64,000 nucleotides of DNA from Salinigranum halophilum (GCF_007004735.1 NZ_SSNL01000004.1:1-64000), one strand, 5' to 3'. Counted from the first letter of the stretch, positions 7,436 through 17,596 are shown. Program-made: numbers and translations. Notes: generated from the letters alone by a model not told the origin.

Positions 7436-8800
7436 TTACGGCTCTGCGGAGGACGGGTCGCCCCCGGCGGAACTCAGGAGCACCGAACTCAACTGCTCGC
7501 GCCACTCGTGGAGTTCTTGAATCTCGTCCTCGACGGCCGCGAACCGTTCGTCGACGCTTCCCGAGTCGCCCACGAGTCCCTCGAGTCGCTCGACGGTCGT
7601 CGAGAGGTCCTCGACCGTCGCGTTCAACTGCTCGACCGCTGCGGCGTTGTCCTCGATACGTGCTGTCAGGGCCGCCCGTTCCTCGGAGCTGTCGGCGAAC
7701 CGTTCGGAGACCGTCGCGTCGAGTTCTCGGAGGTTCTCGTCGACGGCGTCGGCCCGGTCGCCGAGGGCGTCGACCTCGTCCGCGACAGCTGCGACCTCAC
7801 CACCCAGACCGTCGAGCGCCTCGTCGTGACTCGAGAGCCGGTCGTCGGTGGTCGAGAGCGCCTCGTCGACGGACTCGAACCGGCGGGTCGACTCGTCGTG
7901 GCGCTCGGCGGCGGCCTCGCTCACCTCGTCGACCGCTCGCTCGACCTGTTCGATGTCGTCCGCGACGCTGTCGAGGTCACGACGCTGTCTGTCGAGGCGT
8001 TCGTGGAGGTGGGCGAGTTCGTCCTCGACGTCGTCGACGACCGACCAGAGCCGCCCGAGGTTGCGTCCGTGTATCCCGACGTCGCCTTCGACCTCCGAGA
8101 GGGTCGCTTCGAGCGATTCGATGTCGGCGCGAACCGACTCGATTACCTGCCGGCCGGTCCCCTCCTCGTCGAGGAACTCCTCGAGCGCGTTCGTGTAGGA
8201 CTTCAGGTCGGCGACCTCCGCCTGAAGCTGGCGGATTCGTGCCTCGACACGCCCGTCCTCGGCGGTCGAACGCTCGAACGTGTGCCGAATCCGCTCGATG
8301 TTCTCGAGAAGCTTCTCGCCGACGTCTTCGTCCGTCGCGAGCGACGCCGACTCGGCTCGAGTCGGCGCGCGGTCGAGCATCTCGGCCGTTGCCTCCCCGT
8401 TCTCCGCCGCGTAGTCGCTGCGGAGCGACCCGGCCGCGGCGTCACCGCTCGGAGTGGCGGCTGTCTCGGAGGGGGACGCCCGGTCGAGGCCGACGACCGT
8501 GTCTTTGCTCCAGCCCTCTTCGATTCGCGACGTGCCGTTCTCTGTGGCTGGCCCTCGTCTGTCGGCGGCCGGGTCGACACGCTCGTCGGTCTCGACGTCG
8601 GCGTCGGCATCGTCGCTCACCTCCTCGTCGGTGCCGACCGCGTCGAGGCGCTGCTCTATCGCGTCGATCGCGGTGACGCGGTTCTCGCCCGTGCGTTCGG
8701 CGTCGAGGAGTCGTTCGAGTGCCTCGACGTCGTCGACGTCGTCGAGGGCCTCTTTCAGTTCGGCGACAGAGTAGTCGGCTGGGGGGATGAGTGAGGTCAT
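7436..8800 (-). CDS. Long coiled-coil protein
   Basis: The 454-aa acidic protein starts with a small helical domain (MTSLIPPADYSVAELKEALD, residues 1-55). It continues into a disordered linker and then a coiled coil of about 280 residues (about 160-445) rich in Glu, Asp, Leu and Val heptads. An example is VDELDRRADAVDENLRELDATV-like spacing. No signal peptide or membrane helix is visible, so it is probably cytoplasmic. It could be a structural or chromosome-organising factor, but no SMC head motif is present. It converges on the helicase with a 95-bp gap and is divergent from the methyltransferase gene at 9026. Confidence 0.7.
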   Translation of the reverse strand: MTSLIPPADYSVAELKEALDDVDDVEALERLLDAERTGENRVTAIDAIEQRLDAVGTDEEVSDDADADVETDERVDPAADRRGPATENGTSRIEEGWSKDTVVGLDRASPSETAATPSGDAAAGSLRSDYAAENGEATAEMLDRAPTRAESASLATDEDVGEKLLENIERIRHTFERSTAEDGRVEARIRQLQAEVADLKSYTNALEEFLDEEGTGRQVIESVRADIESLEATLSEVEGDVGIHGRNLGRLWSVVDDVEDELAHLHERLDRQRRDLDSVADDIEQVERAVDEVSEAAAERHDESTRRFESVDEALSTTDDRLSSHDEALDGLGGEVAAVADEVDALGDRADAVDENLRELDATVSERFADSSEERAALTARIEDNAAAVEQLNATVEDLSTTVERLEGLVGDSGSVDERFAAVEDEIQELHEWREQLSSVLLSSAGGDPSSAEP

Positions 8801-9025
8801 GGCGTCGGGTGCTCCCGGGGGTGAGTGTCCGGCGGACCGAGTCGCCGCCCCGTCGACCGCGACGACGTCAGACGCCCGTCAGACACTGTCTGGTGGTATC
8901 GAGTCGCGGACAGGGGCATAAATCCGCGCCTCAAATTATCTCGGTTAATAATTCGTTCGTCCGACACGTCGTCTCGGAGACTCGAAGGGCGAACGGTTTT
9001 ACCGCTCGTCGTTCACCTCCAGTCG

Positions 9026-11359
9026 ATGAGCTTCCCCGGCGTCGACCTCGCCGCGACCGACGACTACCGGTCCCGACTGGCGGCCCGTCTGGCTGACGCC
9101 GACGCCGGTGCCGACGTCCAGCGCGCCTTCGAGGAGTGGTGTGCGTACGTCCGCGCCCACCACGGTGCCGTCTTCGAGACGCCGACAGCCGACACCGACC
9201 CGCCAGCCGTCGACGCCGACCCGCCAGCCGTCGATGTCTGCCCGGTGGACGCGACGGCCACCACGCGCCCCGTCGAAGGGCGGGACACGGTCTCGCCGCA
9301 CCGACTCTTCCTCGACACGCTCACCTTCGACGCCGTCGTCGAGGCCCTCCACGACTGCGTCGAGGCGACGTTCGGCGTCACCGTCGAGACGCCGGCGGAC
9401 ACGCTCGACCTGTCCCCCGTCCACGACGTCGTCGGGGTGTCTCTTCTCGACACCGCCGTCGACCCCTCTCCCGACGCGCTCGCCGCGTGTGACGCCGACG
9501 ACCTCCGACGCGTGTACGAACGAACCGTCCCTCCCGCTTCCCGCCGGGTGTTCGGCGAGTACTACACGCCGCCCGGACTGGCCGAACTCGGCGTCAGCGA
9601 AGTCGCGAATCGAGTCGACGACTTCGGACGGGCAACCGTCGTCGACCCCGGCTGTGGGGCGGGGGCGTTCCTGACCGCGGCCATCCGTCGAAAGCGGCGC
9701 GAGGCACGTGCCGAGGAAGTCGACCCCGCTACGACGCTCGAACACCTCTCGACGAGCGTCGTGGGTATCGACGTCAACCCTGTCGCCGTCGCCGCCGCCC
9801 GGACCGCGTGTGTGCTCGCGCTCCTCCCCGTCGTGCGCGAGGCCGCCGTCGACCGGGTCTCGCTTCCCGTCTTCCTGGGCGATGCGCTCGGACTCACCGA
9901 CGACGCACCCACCACCGGGGTCGAAGGCGGTGCGACCGCGGTCGTCGGGAACCCGCCGTGGATTCCGTGGGAGCGGCTCCCGGACGCACAGAAAGACCGT
10001 CTCAGGGCGGGCCCCATCGACCGGCTCGACCTGTTCGAACACCGCGGAGCGGCGGCTCGTCTGGGCCACGCGAACGACGACCTCTCGCTCCCGTTCGTCT
10101 GGACCTGCCTCGACAGGTACCTCGACGACGGGGGCGTCGCCGCGTTCGTCCTCAAGCGCGACCACCTCCGGGGGCCTGCGGGCCGACTCGTCCGCTCCGG
10201 TCGAGTCGGCTCGCGTCCGCTCACCATCGAGCACGTCCACGACTTCGGTTCGACGGCTCCGTTCGAGGGCGTCGACGCCGCGGCCGCGCTCTACGTGTTC
10301 GGCGTCGGAAGGGCCGATGTTGGACGGAACGACATCGGAAGAGACGACGTCGGAAGGGACGACGTCGACCCGCGTGATTCGAACTCGACTCTGACTCCGA
10401 ACTCGGACTCGGACTCGAACCCGGTCCCCACGACGGTGTGGGAGCCGACGGGCGTGACGGCGGCGTTCGGGTCGCTCGACACCTTGCGGTCGACGCTCGA
10501 ACGGACCGAGACGGGGCTCGCGCCGGTCGACGCCGACGACCCGACGGGGCCCTGGCACCGCGTGGACGCCGACGTGGAGGCGGTCGGCGAGTGTGCGTAC
10601 CGAATCCGTCACGGGCTGAAAGACGACGCGAAAGCCGTCTTCAGCGTCGACGACGAGCTCCTGGCACAGGTCGAGTCGACGCACGTCTACCCGTATCTCC
10701 GTTCGAAACACGTCGTCAAGTGGGGGTTGTTCGGCCACGACCGGTTCCTCGTCCCGCAGCGGCAGGCCGGCGAGGAGAACGAGGCCGCCCTCGCGGCGGA
10801 GACGCCGGCGACGTACGACTACCTCGAGGACCACCGCGAACGACTGGTCGGACGGGGCTCGTCGTGGTTCGACAGCGGCCCGTTCTACTCGCTGTTCGGC
10901 CTCGGCCCGTACACCTGGGCCCCGTACAAGGTGGTGTGGTGTCGGCTGGGGTTCAAGCCTCACTTCGCCGTCGTCTCGACTGTCGAGGACCCCGAACTCG
11001 GCCGGAAGACGGTGGTTCCCGGCGACCACTGTATGTTCGTCGCGTGTGACGACGAGCGCGAGGCCCACTACCTGTGTGCCCTGTTGAACGCCGCACCGTA
11101 CCAGCGCTGTCTCCGCGACCTCGCCGGCGAGGGGAAGGCGAGCCTCTCGAAGTCCGTCGTCTCCTCGCTTGCCCTCCCGCCGTGGGAGGCGCGTCCGACA
11201 CAGGAGCGCCTCGCGGCGCTCTCCCGACAGGCACACGACATCGTCCCCGACTACGTCGACCGATCGAAGCGGTCGTACAACCGCCTCTCTATCCCGGAAC
11301 TCGCCGCAGTCGAACGGAACGTCGACCGCACGGCGACCCGGTTCCTCGCCGAGCGGTAA
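9026..11359 (+). CDS. N6-adenine DNA methyltransferase (Eco57I/type IIG-like)
   Basis: The 777-aa protein has class I SAM-dependent motifs: motif I DPGCGAGAFL (near residue 208), the acidic SAM-binding turn VVGIDVNPVAV, and the catalytic motif IV NPPW (near 309). A C-terminal region of about 250 residues looks like a target-recognition domain (YPYLRSKHVVKWG, LFGLGPYTWAPYKVVW). The product is expected to methylate adenine in DNA. No PD-(D/E)XK nuclease motif or neighbouring restriction gene is visible, so it may be an orphan methylase or a partner of a distant system. An Asp/Arg/Gly-rich repeat insertion (10307-10425) separates the catalytic and recognition parts. The start MSFPGVDLA was taken in place of a longer in-frame extension lacking coding character. 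Confidence 0.85.
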   Translation: MSFPGVDLAATDDYRSRLAARLADADAGADVQRAFEEWCAYVRAHHGAVFETPTADTDPPAVDADPPAVDVCPVDATATTRPVEGRDTVSPHRLFLDTLTFDAVVEALHDCVEATFGVTVETPADTLDLSPVHDVVGVSLLDTAVDPSPDALAACDADDLRRVYERTVPPASRRVFGEYYTPPGLAELGVSEVANRVDDFGRATVVDPGCGAGAFLTAAIRRKRREARAEEVDPATTLEHLSTSVVGIDVNPVAVAAARTACVLALLPVVREAAVDRVSLPVFLGDALGLTDDAPTTGVEGGATAVVGNPPWIPWERLPDAQKDRLRAGPIDRLDLFEHRGAAARLGHANDDLSLPFVWTCLDRYLDDGGVAAFVLKRDHLRGPAGRLVRSGRVGSRPLTIEHVHDFGSTAPFEGVDAAAALYVFGVGRADVGRNDIGRDDVGRDDVDPRDSNSTLTPNSDSDSNPVPTTVWEPTGVTAAFGSLDTLRSTLERTETGLAPVDADDPTGPWHRVDADVEAVGECAYRIRHGLKDDAKAVFSVDDELLAQVESTHVYPYLRSKHVVKWGLFGHDRFLVPQRQAGEENEAALAAETPATYDYLEDHRERLVGRGSSWFDSGPFYSLFGLGPYTWAPYKVVWCRLGFKPHFAVVSTVEDPELGRKTVVPGDHCMFVACDDEREAHYLCALLNAAPYQRCLRDLAGEGKASLSKSVVSSLALPPWEARPTQERLAALSRQAHDIVPDYVDRSKRSYNRLSIPELAAVERNVDRTATRFLAER
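10307..10366 (+). repeat. Four tandem 15-bp repeats inside the DNA methyltransferase gene
   Basis: Four copies of a 15-bp unit (consensus GGAAGGGACGACGTC) occupy 10307-10321, 10322-10336, 10337-10351 and 10352-10366. They encode the peptide unit G-R-(D/N/A)-D-(V/I). Units three and four differ by one base. A hexanucleotide-like run of ACTCGG follows near 10380-10425 and encodes Asn/Ser/Asp. Because the unit is a multiple of three, copy changes would alter linker length without frameshift. Confidence 0.85.
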
Positions 11360-11391
11360 ACGGACGAGACGGAGGCGCGGCGGAGAGCCAG

Positions 11392-12222
11392 TCACTCAGG
11401 CGTCGCCTCGGCGCGCACGGCGCGGAACCGCAACCGACGGTAGTCGACGACCCACGACCCCGCTCGGTACTGGTCGGCTTCGAGCCGCGCTTCGACCCCG
11501 TCGACGACCGCGTCGTACGCCTCGTCCGAGAGCGCGGGGAAGAGGCCGTCGCCGAACATGGCGAGCCAGTCGCGCAGGCCCTCGGCGTCTCCATCGAGTG
11601 TCGTCGGCCGGTCGAACAGCTGCGCGTCGCGGACTTCCAGCCCGTGTGCTTCGAGCCGCGGTGTGTATTCGCCGATGCTCGGGAAGTACCACGGCTGCTC
11701 GGCGTCGTACCCGCGGCCGTCGAGTTCGCGGCGCACGGCCTCGACGATGCTCTCGACGTTCCCGCGCCCGCCCAGTTCGGCGACGAACACGCCGCCGGGT
11801 TTCAGGAGACGACGCACCCCGTCGAGGACGGCGTCGTGGGCCGGGCCGGGAATCCAGTGGAGCGCCGCGTTGGAGAACACCGCGTCGAACGTGTGGGTCG
11901 AGTCGGTGCCGACCGCTGCGACGAGGTCACGCGCGTCGCCCTGAACGAACCGGAGTCCCTCGACGTCCCCGTAGCGGTCCCGCGCCCGAGCGACCATCTC
12001 GGCCGAGCGGTCGACGCCGACGACACGCGCGCCGCGGTCGACCAACTCGCGCGAGAGGTGGCCCGTCCCGCAGCCGAGGTCGAGCACCCGCGTCCCCTCG
12101 TCGAGGTCGAGCAGTTCCGTGACGCGCTCGCCGTACTCGTAGACGAACGCGCACTGGTCGTCGTAGTCGGCAGCGTTCCACGCGTCCTCCGACGGTTCCT
12201 CGCGGGCCTCGTGATTCGCCAT
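11392..12222 (-). CDS. Class I SAM-dependent methyltransferase
   Basis: The 276-aa protein has motif I VLDLGCGTGHLS (near residue 48), a VVGVDRSAEMVARAR segment, and the post-motif block FDAVFSNAALHWI that is typical of trans-aconitate or ubiquinone-type (UbiE/Tam-like) small-molecule methyltransferases. The substrate is not predictable. The start MANHEAREEP was chosen, and five residues more (from 12237) are possible. It converges on the DNA methyltransferase with a 32-bp gap and is unrelated to it in family. Confidence 0.85.
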   Translation of the reverse strand: MANHEAREEPSEDAWNAADYDDQCAFVYEYGERVTELLDLDEGTRVLDLGCGTGHLSRELVDRGARVVGVDRSAEMVARARDRYGDVEGLRFVQGDARDLVAAVGTDSTHTFDAVFSNAALHWIPGPAHDAVLDGVRRLLKPGGVFVAELGGRGNVESIVEAVRRELDGRGYDAEQPWYFPSIGEYTPRLEAHGLEVRDAQLFDRPTTLDGDAEGLRDWLAMFGDGLFPALSDEAYDAVVDGVEARLEADQYRAGSWVVDYRRLRFRAVRAEATPE

Positions 12223-12325
12223 ACCCTCCTGTCGCACGAGCGGGTGGTAAGCGTCGTGGGTCGACGTGACACTCGGCGGGTGAATGAGAACGCTTAAATT
12301 TCAAGGCCCGACTACGATACGATGA

Positions 12326-12399
12326 CCGCTCTTAGCTCAGCCTGGTAGAGCAGCCGACTGTAGATCGGCTTGCCCCCCGTTCAAATCGGGGAGAGCGGA
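12326..12399 (+). tRNA. tRNA-Tyr (GTA)
   Basis: The 74-nt cloverleaf has acceptor arms CCGCTCT (12326-12332) and AGAGCGG (12392-12398) with discriminator A. The anticodon stem GCCGA/TCGGC encloses the loop CTGTAGA with anticodon GTA. The T arm is CCCCG-TTCAAAT-CGGGG. CCA is not encoded. A TATA-like element CGCTTAAATTT lies about 28 bp upstream (near 12292-12302). No intron is present. Confidence 0.96.
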
Positions 12400-12400
12400 C

Positions 12401-12404
12401 TTTT
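12401..12404 (+). terminator. Short T-tract after tRNA-Tyr
   Basis: TTTT begins two bases after the tRNA 3' end, as expected for archaeal oligo-T termination. The tract is short. Confidence 0.45.
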
Positions 12405-12510
12405 CGCGCGAACGACACGAGCAGTGGACAGCCTCTGCGAGACGATTTGAGTAGGCGAAAGCGCGCCACTCGTCGACGGCGGATTCCCGGCGGATTCGGT
12501 CGCGAGCACC

Positions 12511-12924
12511 TCACCCCGACTCCCGCTTCCCCCACACCACGTTCTCCTCGTCGAGTTCGACGACCATCCCTTCCTCAACGCGGACCTGACACGACAGCCG
12601 AGGGTAGCCGAACCGCTCGGCGAGTCGGTCGTGCCAGTGCGACGGTTCGGGACCCACCCGCAGCCGAACCCCGCAGGTCGCACACAGTCCGCGCCCGCCG
12701 CAGTTCGCCCGCTCGGTCAGTCGCGTGTACGGCGAGAGGTCGTGCTCGCGGAGGACGTCGCGGAGCACCCGCCCGCGGCGGGCGTACAGCGTCGTCTCGC
12801 CCGCGGCGTGGCGCACGACGACTCGAACCCGTTCGGGGCCGTCACCTTCGTCCTCGCCCGCGCGCTCGTCCGGTGGGGTCACGACCAGAACGTACTGCCG
12901 CCGACCATTGAACGTGTCGGCCAT
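12511..12924 (-). CDS. 2Fe-2S plant-type ferredoxin
   Basis: This is a small electron carrier of 137 aa. The cluster ligands are visible in NCGGRGLCATCGVRL (Cys-x5-Cys-x2-Cys) with the fourth Cys in PRLSCQVRVEEG, the chloroplast or adrenodoxin-like pattern. The N-terminus has a 45-residue acidic region, and such insertions are usual in halophilic ferredoxins. The start MADTFNGRRQY was selected because residues upstream are non-polar and Cys-rich, typical of non-coding sequence. It stands alone, tail to tail with tRNA-Tyr, so the redox partner cannot be read from context. Confidence 0.88.
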   Translation of the reverse strand: MADTFNGRRQYVLVVTPPDERAGEDEGDGPERVRVVVRHAAGETTLYARRGRVLRDVLREHDLSPYTRLTERANCGGRGLCATCGVRLRVGPEPSHWHDRLAERFGYPRLSCQVRVEEGMVVELDEENVVWGKRESG

Positions 12925-13015
12925 GAATATTCCTGTTTGTCCACCTATCGGGCGACAAATACCAGTACATACCAGAAATACCACCAGTTAAGCAGTTGGA
13001 TTACCAAGGTGTCGT

Positions 13016-13291
13016 ATGGAACAGCACGCAGTGCCGGCGACACCGGTCACGGTATCGGCGACGATTCGCCAGCCGATGAACGACCACGGGACGGTGACCG
13101 TCGAACTGGGCGAGACGAACGAGACGCGGTACCTCGTCGAGTACGACTCCGACCGCCTCCAGCAGGTGTTGCGCACGCTGCCCACCGGGACGACGCTGCC
13201 GATTCAGATGACGCGCGTCGGTAGTCGCTCGAACGTCTGGCGCGTCGCGGGGCTGCCGGGGGTTCCGAGCGCCGCGCCGCGGCGCGTCTGA
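13016..13291 (+). CDS. Small haloarchaeal hypothetical protein
   Basis: The 91-aa protein is not recognised. It has a beta-rich composition (VTVELGETNETRYLVEYDSDRLQQVL, read in parts), no cysteines and no membrane helix. It lies immediately after the divergent promoter of the ferredoxin gene. An AT-rich segment (12950-13005) precedes it. Codon use agrees with neighbouring genes, so it is likely real. Confidence 0.65.
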   Translation: MEQHAVPATPVTVSATIRQPMNDHGTVTVELGETNETRYLVEYDSDRLQQVLRTLPTGTTLPIQMTRVGSRSNVWRVAGLPGVPSAAPRRV

Positions 13292-13424
13292 ACGCGGCGG
13301 CTCCATCCGTATCCGCTCCCGTCCGTGTCACGGCGGTCGAGCCGGGCCGAGTCGATACGAATCGAGACGAGTCGGGGACTGCCGAGAACGACGCCGTTTT
13401 CGACCCCCCGCGACAGGTCGTGGT

Positions 13425-13841
13425 ATGGACGACCCCGACCGCCACTACGAGAGCACCGTCGAGATTCGGTACTCGGACCTCGACACGTTCGGCCACGTCA
13501 ACAACGCCGTCTACGCGACCCTGTGCGAGGAGGCCCGCGTCGACTACTTCCGCGACGTCCTCGACCTCGGCGTCCACGAGATCAGCTTCGTCGTCGCCCG
13601 ACTCGAACTCGACTATCGGAAAGCGATTCCCGACGTCGGCGACGTCACCATCGTCGTCGGCATCACCGAGTTCGGTCGCACGAGTTTCACCATGGGCTAC
13701 GAACTCCGGTACGACGACGCGGTCGTCGCCACCGCCGAGACGGTCCAGGTCGCCGTCGACGAGGAGGGGTCACCCATCGAGGTCCCGACGGAGTGGCGCG
13801 ACCAGGTCGCTGCTGCCCGCACCCGTGTCGACGACGCCTGA
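13425..13841 (+). CDS. Hotdog-fold acyl-CoA thioesterase (YbgC/4HBT family)
   Basis: The 138-aa protein should hydrolyse an acyl-CoA to free acid and CoA. The signature RYSDLDTFGHVNNAVY (near residue 14) supplies the catalytic Asp and the GHVNN turn. The following EEARVDYFRDVL helix is typical of the family. Length matches single-domain 4HBT proteins, and these usually act as tetramers in the cytosol. Substrate chain length is unknown. It is followed 57 bp later by a methyltransferase gene on the same strand. Confidence 0.88.
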   Translation: MDDPDRHYESTVEIRYSDLDTFGHVNNAVYATLCEEARVDYFRDVLDLGVHEISFVVARLELDYRKAIPDVGDVTIVVGITEFGRTSFTMGYELRYDDAVVATAETVQVAVDEEGSPIEVPTEWRDQVAAARTRVDDA

Positions 13842-13898
13842 CGTCTCGTCCACGACCCCCGGGACAACGCTTCTCACGTCGCACCACGAACGACGGCT

Positions 13899-14705
13899 GT
13901 GAGCGACGACACCGGGGCGGAGAAACGCGACACGGCCGCCCGATTCGGCCGGGCGGCGGCGGACTACCGCGACAGCGACACCCACAGACGGGGCGCGGAC
14001 CTCGAGACGCTCGCGGCGTGGTGTGCCGGCGCCGACCGCGCACTCGATGTCGCGACGGGCGCTGGACACACCGCGGGGGCCCTGCGCCGCGAGGGCGTCG
14101 CGTCTGTCGTCGCCGTGGACGCCGCGACGGCGATGGTCGGGACGGCAGTCGACGCGTACGGTGTCGACGGCTGTGTCGCCGACGCGGAGCGTCTCCCCTT
14201 CAGGCCCGCAGCGTTCGAGGCCGTGACCTGCCGTATCGCCGCACATCACTTCCCGAACCCGGAGCGGTTCGTCGAGGAGGCGGCGCGGGTCCTCACCCCC
14301 GGCGGGACGCTCGCCTTCGAGGACAACGTCGCCCCCGCGAACCCGCGGGAAGCGCGGTTCGTCGACGGGGTCGAACGTCTCCGGGACCCGAGTCACGTCG
14401 GCCTCGACACTCCCGCCGAGTGGCGCCGTCGTTTCGTTGCCGCGGGGTTCACCGTCGAGGAGGAGACGACGGTGACGCGCCGACTCGACTTCCAGGCCTG
14501 GTGTGACCGGACGGCCGTGAGCGAACGCGACCGTCGGGAACTCCGTCGACGGTTCGCCGAGGCCGACGCCGCGCTCCACGAGCGGTTCGCTGTCGTGTCC
14601 GGCCCGGAGGGAGTCGAGTCGTTCGTCGTTCCGAAACGCCTGTTCAGGCTCCGAAAGCGCGGGTCGACGACCGGGACCGACCCCGGACGCGCGGACGAAC
14701 GGTAG
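13899..14705 (+). CDS. Class I SAM-dependent methyltransferase (UbiE-like)
   Basis: The 268-aa protein begins at a GTG codon. It shows RALDVATGAGHTAGAL (motif I), VVAVDAATAMVGTAV and FEAVTCRIAAHHFPNPERFVEEAARVLTPGG, the arrangement of UbiE or COQ5-type C- or O-methyltransferases. A possible role in quinone or lipid methylation is inferred only from family. It probably shares a transcript with the thioesterase upstream and the EamA transporter 20 bp downstream. Confidence 0.82.
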   Translation: MSDDTGAEKRDTAARFGRAAADYRDSDTHRRGADLETLAAWCAGADRALDVATGAGHTAGALRREGVASVVAVDAATAMVGTAVDAYGVDGCVADAERLPFRPAAFEAVTCRIAAHHFPNPERFVEEAARVLTPGGTLAFEDNVAPANPREARFVDGVERLRDPSHVGLDTPAEWRRRFVAAGFTVEEETTVTRRLDFQAWCDRTAVSERDRRELRRRFAEADAALHERFAVVSGPEGVESFVVPKRLFRLRKRGSTTGTDPGRADER

Positions 14706-14724
14706 AGGTAAACCGACCGCCGCC

Positions 14725-15735
<1,011 letters not shown>

Positions 15736-15744
15736 GGGGGCGAC

Positions 15745-16185
15745 TCAGTGCAGTTTGAGTTCGACCCGACGCCCGTCGGGGTCGCGGACGTACGCGGCCC
15801 ACGCGCGACCGTACGCGCCGTAGCGTTTCTTCGGTTCGTCCGGTTCGACGGTGACGCCGGCCGCTTCGAGTTCCGCGAGCAACGCCTCGAGTTCGGCACG
15901 CGAGTCGATGTCGTCCGACCGCAAGAGGAGACAGACGTGTTCGCCGCCGACGTCGTCGGGGTCGAACCCCTCGTCGGGCACGAGGTGGAGGTGGCGGCCG
16001 CCGGCGACGACGGCCACGTACGGCACCTCGCCGTTCTCGAACCGCTCGCGGTCCCGGACCGGCAGGCCGAGCAGGTCGTGGTAGAAGCCGAGCGCGCGGT
16101 CGAGGTCGGCGACGCGAAGCGCCACGTGGTCGAGGTCGACCACCGAGAGCGTCACGCCGTTCGAATCGCTGGACTCTGCGGGCAT
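15745..16185 (-). CDS. VOC-family protein (glyoxalase/dioxygenase fold)
   Basis: The 146-aa protein has a vicinal-oxygen-chelate fold. The first beta-alpha unit LDHVALRVADLDRALGFYHDLLGL supplies the first His ligand. EVPYVAVVAGGRHLHLVPDEG and the terminal YVRDPDGRRVELKLH contain a further His and Glu expected to bind a divalent metal. The reaction is unknown. Start MPAESSDSNG was chosen over a Pro/Ala-rich upstream extension. The gene converges on the transporter (9 bp apart). Confidence 0.85.
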   Translation of the reverse strand: MPAESSDSNGVTLSVVDLDHVALRVADLDRALGFYHDLLGLPVRDRERFENGEVPYVAVVAGGRHLHLVPDEGFDPDDVGGEHVCLLLRSDDIDSRAELEALLAELEAAGVTVEPDEPKKRYGAYGRAWAAYVRDPDGRRVELKLH

Positions 16186-16343
16186 GACCCGACGTTCGGG
16201 CGTCGTCGGAAAAACCGTGTCGCCACCCGGCGGGGGTCTCGGGGCAGTGCTCGCGGCTGGAGGTGCCGCCGCCCACGAAGTCACCACGGGAGTCGACTCA
16301 CCACGGCCGGAACGGTCAGCACACCTCGCGCCCTACGGGACCT

Positions 16344-16994
16344 ATGACCGACAACCTCGCCCGCCGGAACGCGGTCAGGAGAGCGTGGGACGCCGTCGCC
16401 GACGACTACGCCGCTGCTCGCCGTCCGGACGGCCCCGACGCCCGCCTTCTCGACGAACTCGCCGCGGAGCTTCCCGACGGGGCACGGGTACTCGACGTCG
16501 GCTGTGGCGACGGACGGCGGACGATGGCGACGCTCCTCGCCGCGGACCCCTCCGTCGATGTCGTCGGCCTGGACGTCTCGCGCGTCCAACTCGACCTCGC
16601 CCGCGAGGCGGTCCCGATGGCCCGTCTGGTTCAGGGAGACATGACCTCGCTCCCCTTCTCGCACGGGGCGTTCGACGCCGTCACTGCGTACCACAGTGTG
16701 TTCCACGTCCCGCGCGGGCAACACCCGGCGGTGTACGCCGAGTTCGCGCGCGTCCTCGCACCCGGTGGCTTCGTCCTCACGACGGTCGGCAGCGGCCGCT
16801 CGGAGTCGGTTCGGCAGAACTGGCTCGGCAGTGGTCACCCGATGTTCTGGAGCACGCCCGGGGCCACGGTCACGACGGCACAACTCGAAGACGCTGGCTT
16901 CAGTGTCGAGTGGGAGCGCCGCGTCGACGACCCGCTCGGGAGCACCGCGCTGTTCGTCCTCGCCCGGTTGCGCCCGCGAGCGGCGCACGACTGA
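16344..16994 (+). CDS. Class I SAM-dependent methyltransferase
   Basis: The 216-aa protein is a third small-molecule methyltransferase in this 5-kb stretch. It has RVLDVGCGDGRR (motif I near residue 49), VVGLDVSRVQLDLAREAV, and FDAVTAYHSVFHVPRGQHPAVYAEFARVLAPGG. It is not a close copy of the other two, and only the core motifs are shared. Its ATG is preceded by CGGGACCT and lies divergent from the VOC gene, about 160 bp away. Confidence 0.85.
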   Translation: MTDNLARRNAVRRAWDAVADDYAAARRPDGPDARLLDELAAELPDGARVLDVGCGDGRRTMATLLAADPSVDVVGLDVSRVQLDLAREAVPMARLVQGDMTSLPFSHGAFDAVTAYHSVFHVPRGQHPAVYAEFARVLAPGGFVLTTVGSGRSESVRQNWLGSGHPMFWSTPGATVTTAQLEDAGFSVEWERRVDDPLGSTALFVLARLRPRAAHD

Positions 16995-16998
16995 GCGC

Positions 16999-17472
16999 CT
17001 ACTCGAGGAGTTCGCGCGTCTTCTTGTGGCGGTAGCGGAACATCGGTTCGAACCCGACGACCGACAGCGGTCCCAGGACCACGTTCCCGAGGGGGAACGC
17101 GTACTCGACGTCGTCCTCGACGATGGTCTCGTCGCCGTCGGCGAAGAAGCGATGCGTGTGCTCCCAGTGCCGGAACGGCCCGTCGGTCATGTCGTCGACG
17201 AACCGTGCCGTCCCCTCGCCCTCCTCGCGTTCGACGATACGGGAGACGAACGACTGGCGGGGGCCGACCCCGAACGGCCGCGTCGAGAGCCGGATCTGTG
17301 TGCCGACATCGAGGACGTCGGGGTCGGCCTCGCCGTCGGGGCCGCGGATGTCCTCGACGCGGAGGTTCATCCAGCCGGGAGTGAGCGCCTCCAACCCATC
17401 GATGCGCGAGTGAAACGCCCACACGTCTTCGAGCGGTGCGGCGACGCGGGTCCGCCGCTGATATCTCGCCAT
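16999..17472 (-). CDS. SRPBCC-fold ligand-binding protein
   Basis: The 157-aa protein belongs to the START/Bet v 1-like (polyketide cyclase/dehydrase) superfamily. The opening YQRRTRVAAPLEDVWAFHSR gives the first strand and helix. FVDDMTDGPFRHWEHTHRF and VEDDVEYAFPLG form the sheet, and the long C-terminal helix ends in RYRHKKTRELLE. It probably binds a hydrophobic ligand in the cytosol, and no catalytic residue can be assigned. It converges on the methyltransferase with a 4-bp gap. Confidence 0.8.
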   Translation of the reverse strand: MARYQRRTRVAAPLEDVWAFHSRIDGLEALTPGWMNLRVEDIRGPDGEADPDVLDVGTQIRLSTRPFGVGPRQSFVSRIVEREEGEGTARFVDDMTDGPFRHWEHTHRFFADGDETIVEDDVEYAFPLGNVVLGPLSVVGFEPMFRYRHKKTRELLE

Positions 17473-17596
17473 ACCGTCTCATAGGGACTCCGAGAGAAAG
17501 GGGCACTGGTCGGCGGCGGGGCGGGCGCTGTCGACAGCGGTGTGGACGCACGTATCGGGGCCGACGTCGACGTCGACGTCCGCCCGCGAGACGGAT

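Noticed and set aside
8999-11395. 798-aa minus-strand open frame
   Set aside because: It is antisense to the methyltransferase gene, whose motifs DPGCGAGAF and NPPW prove the plus-strand reading.
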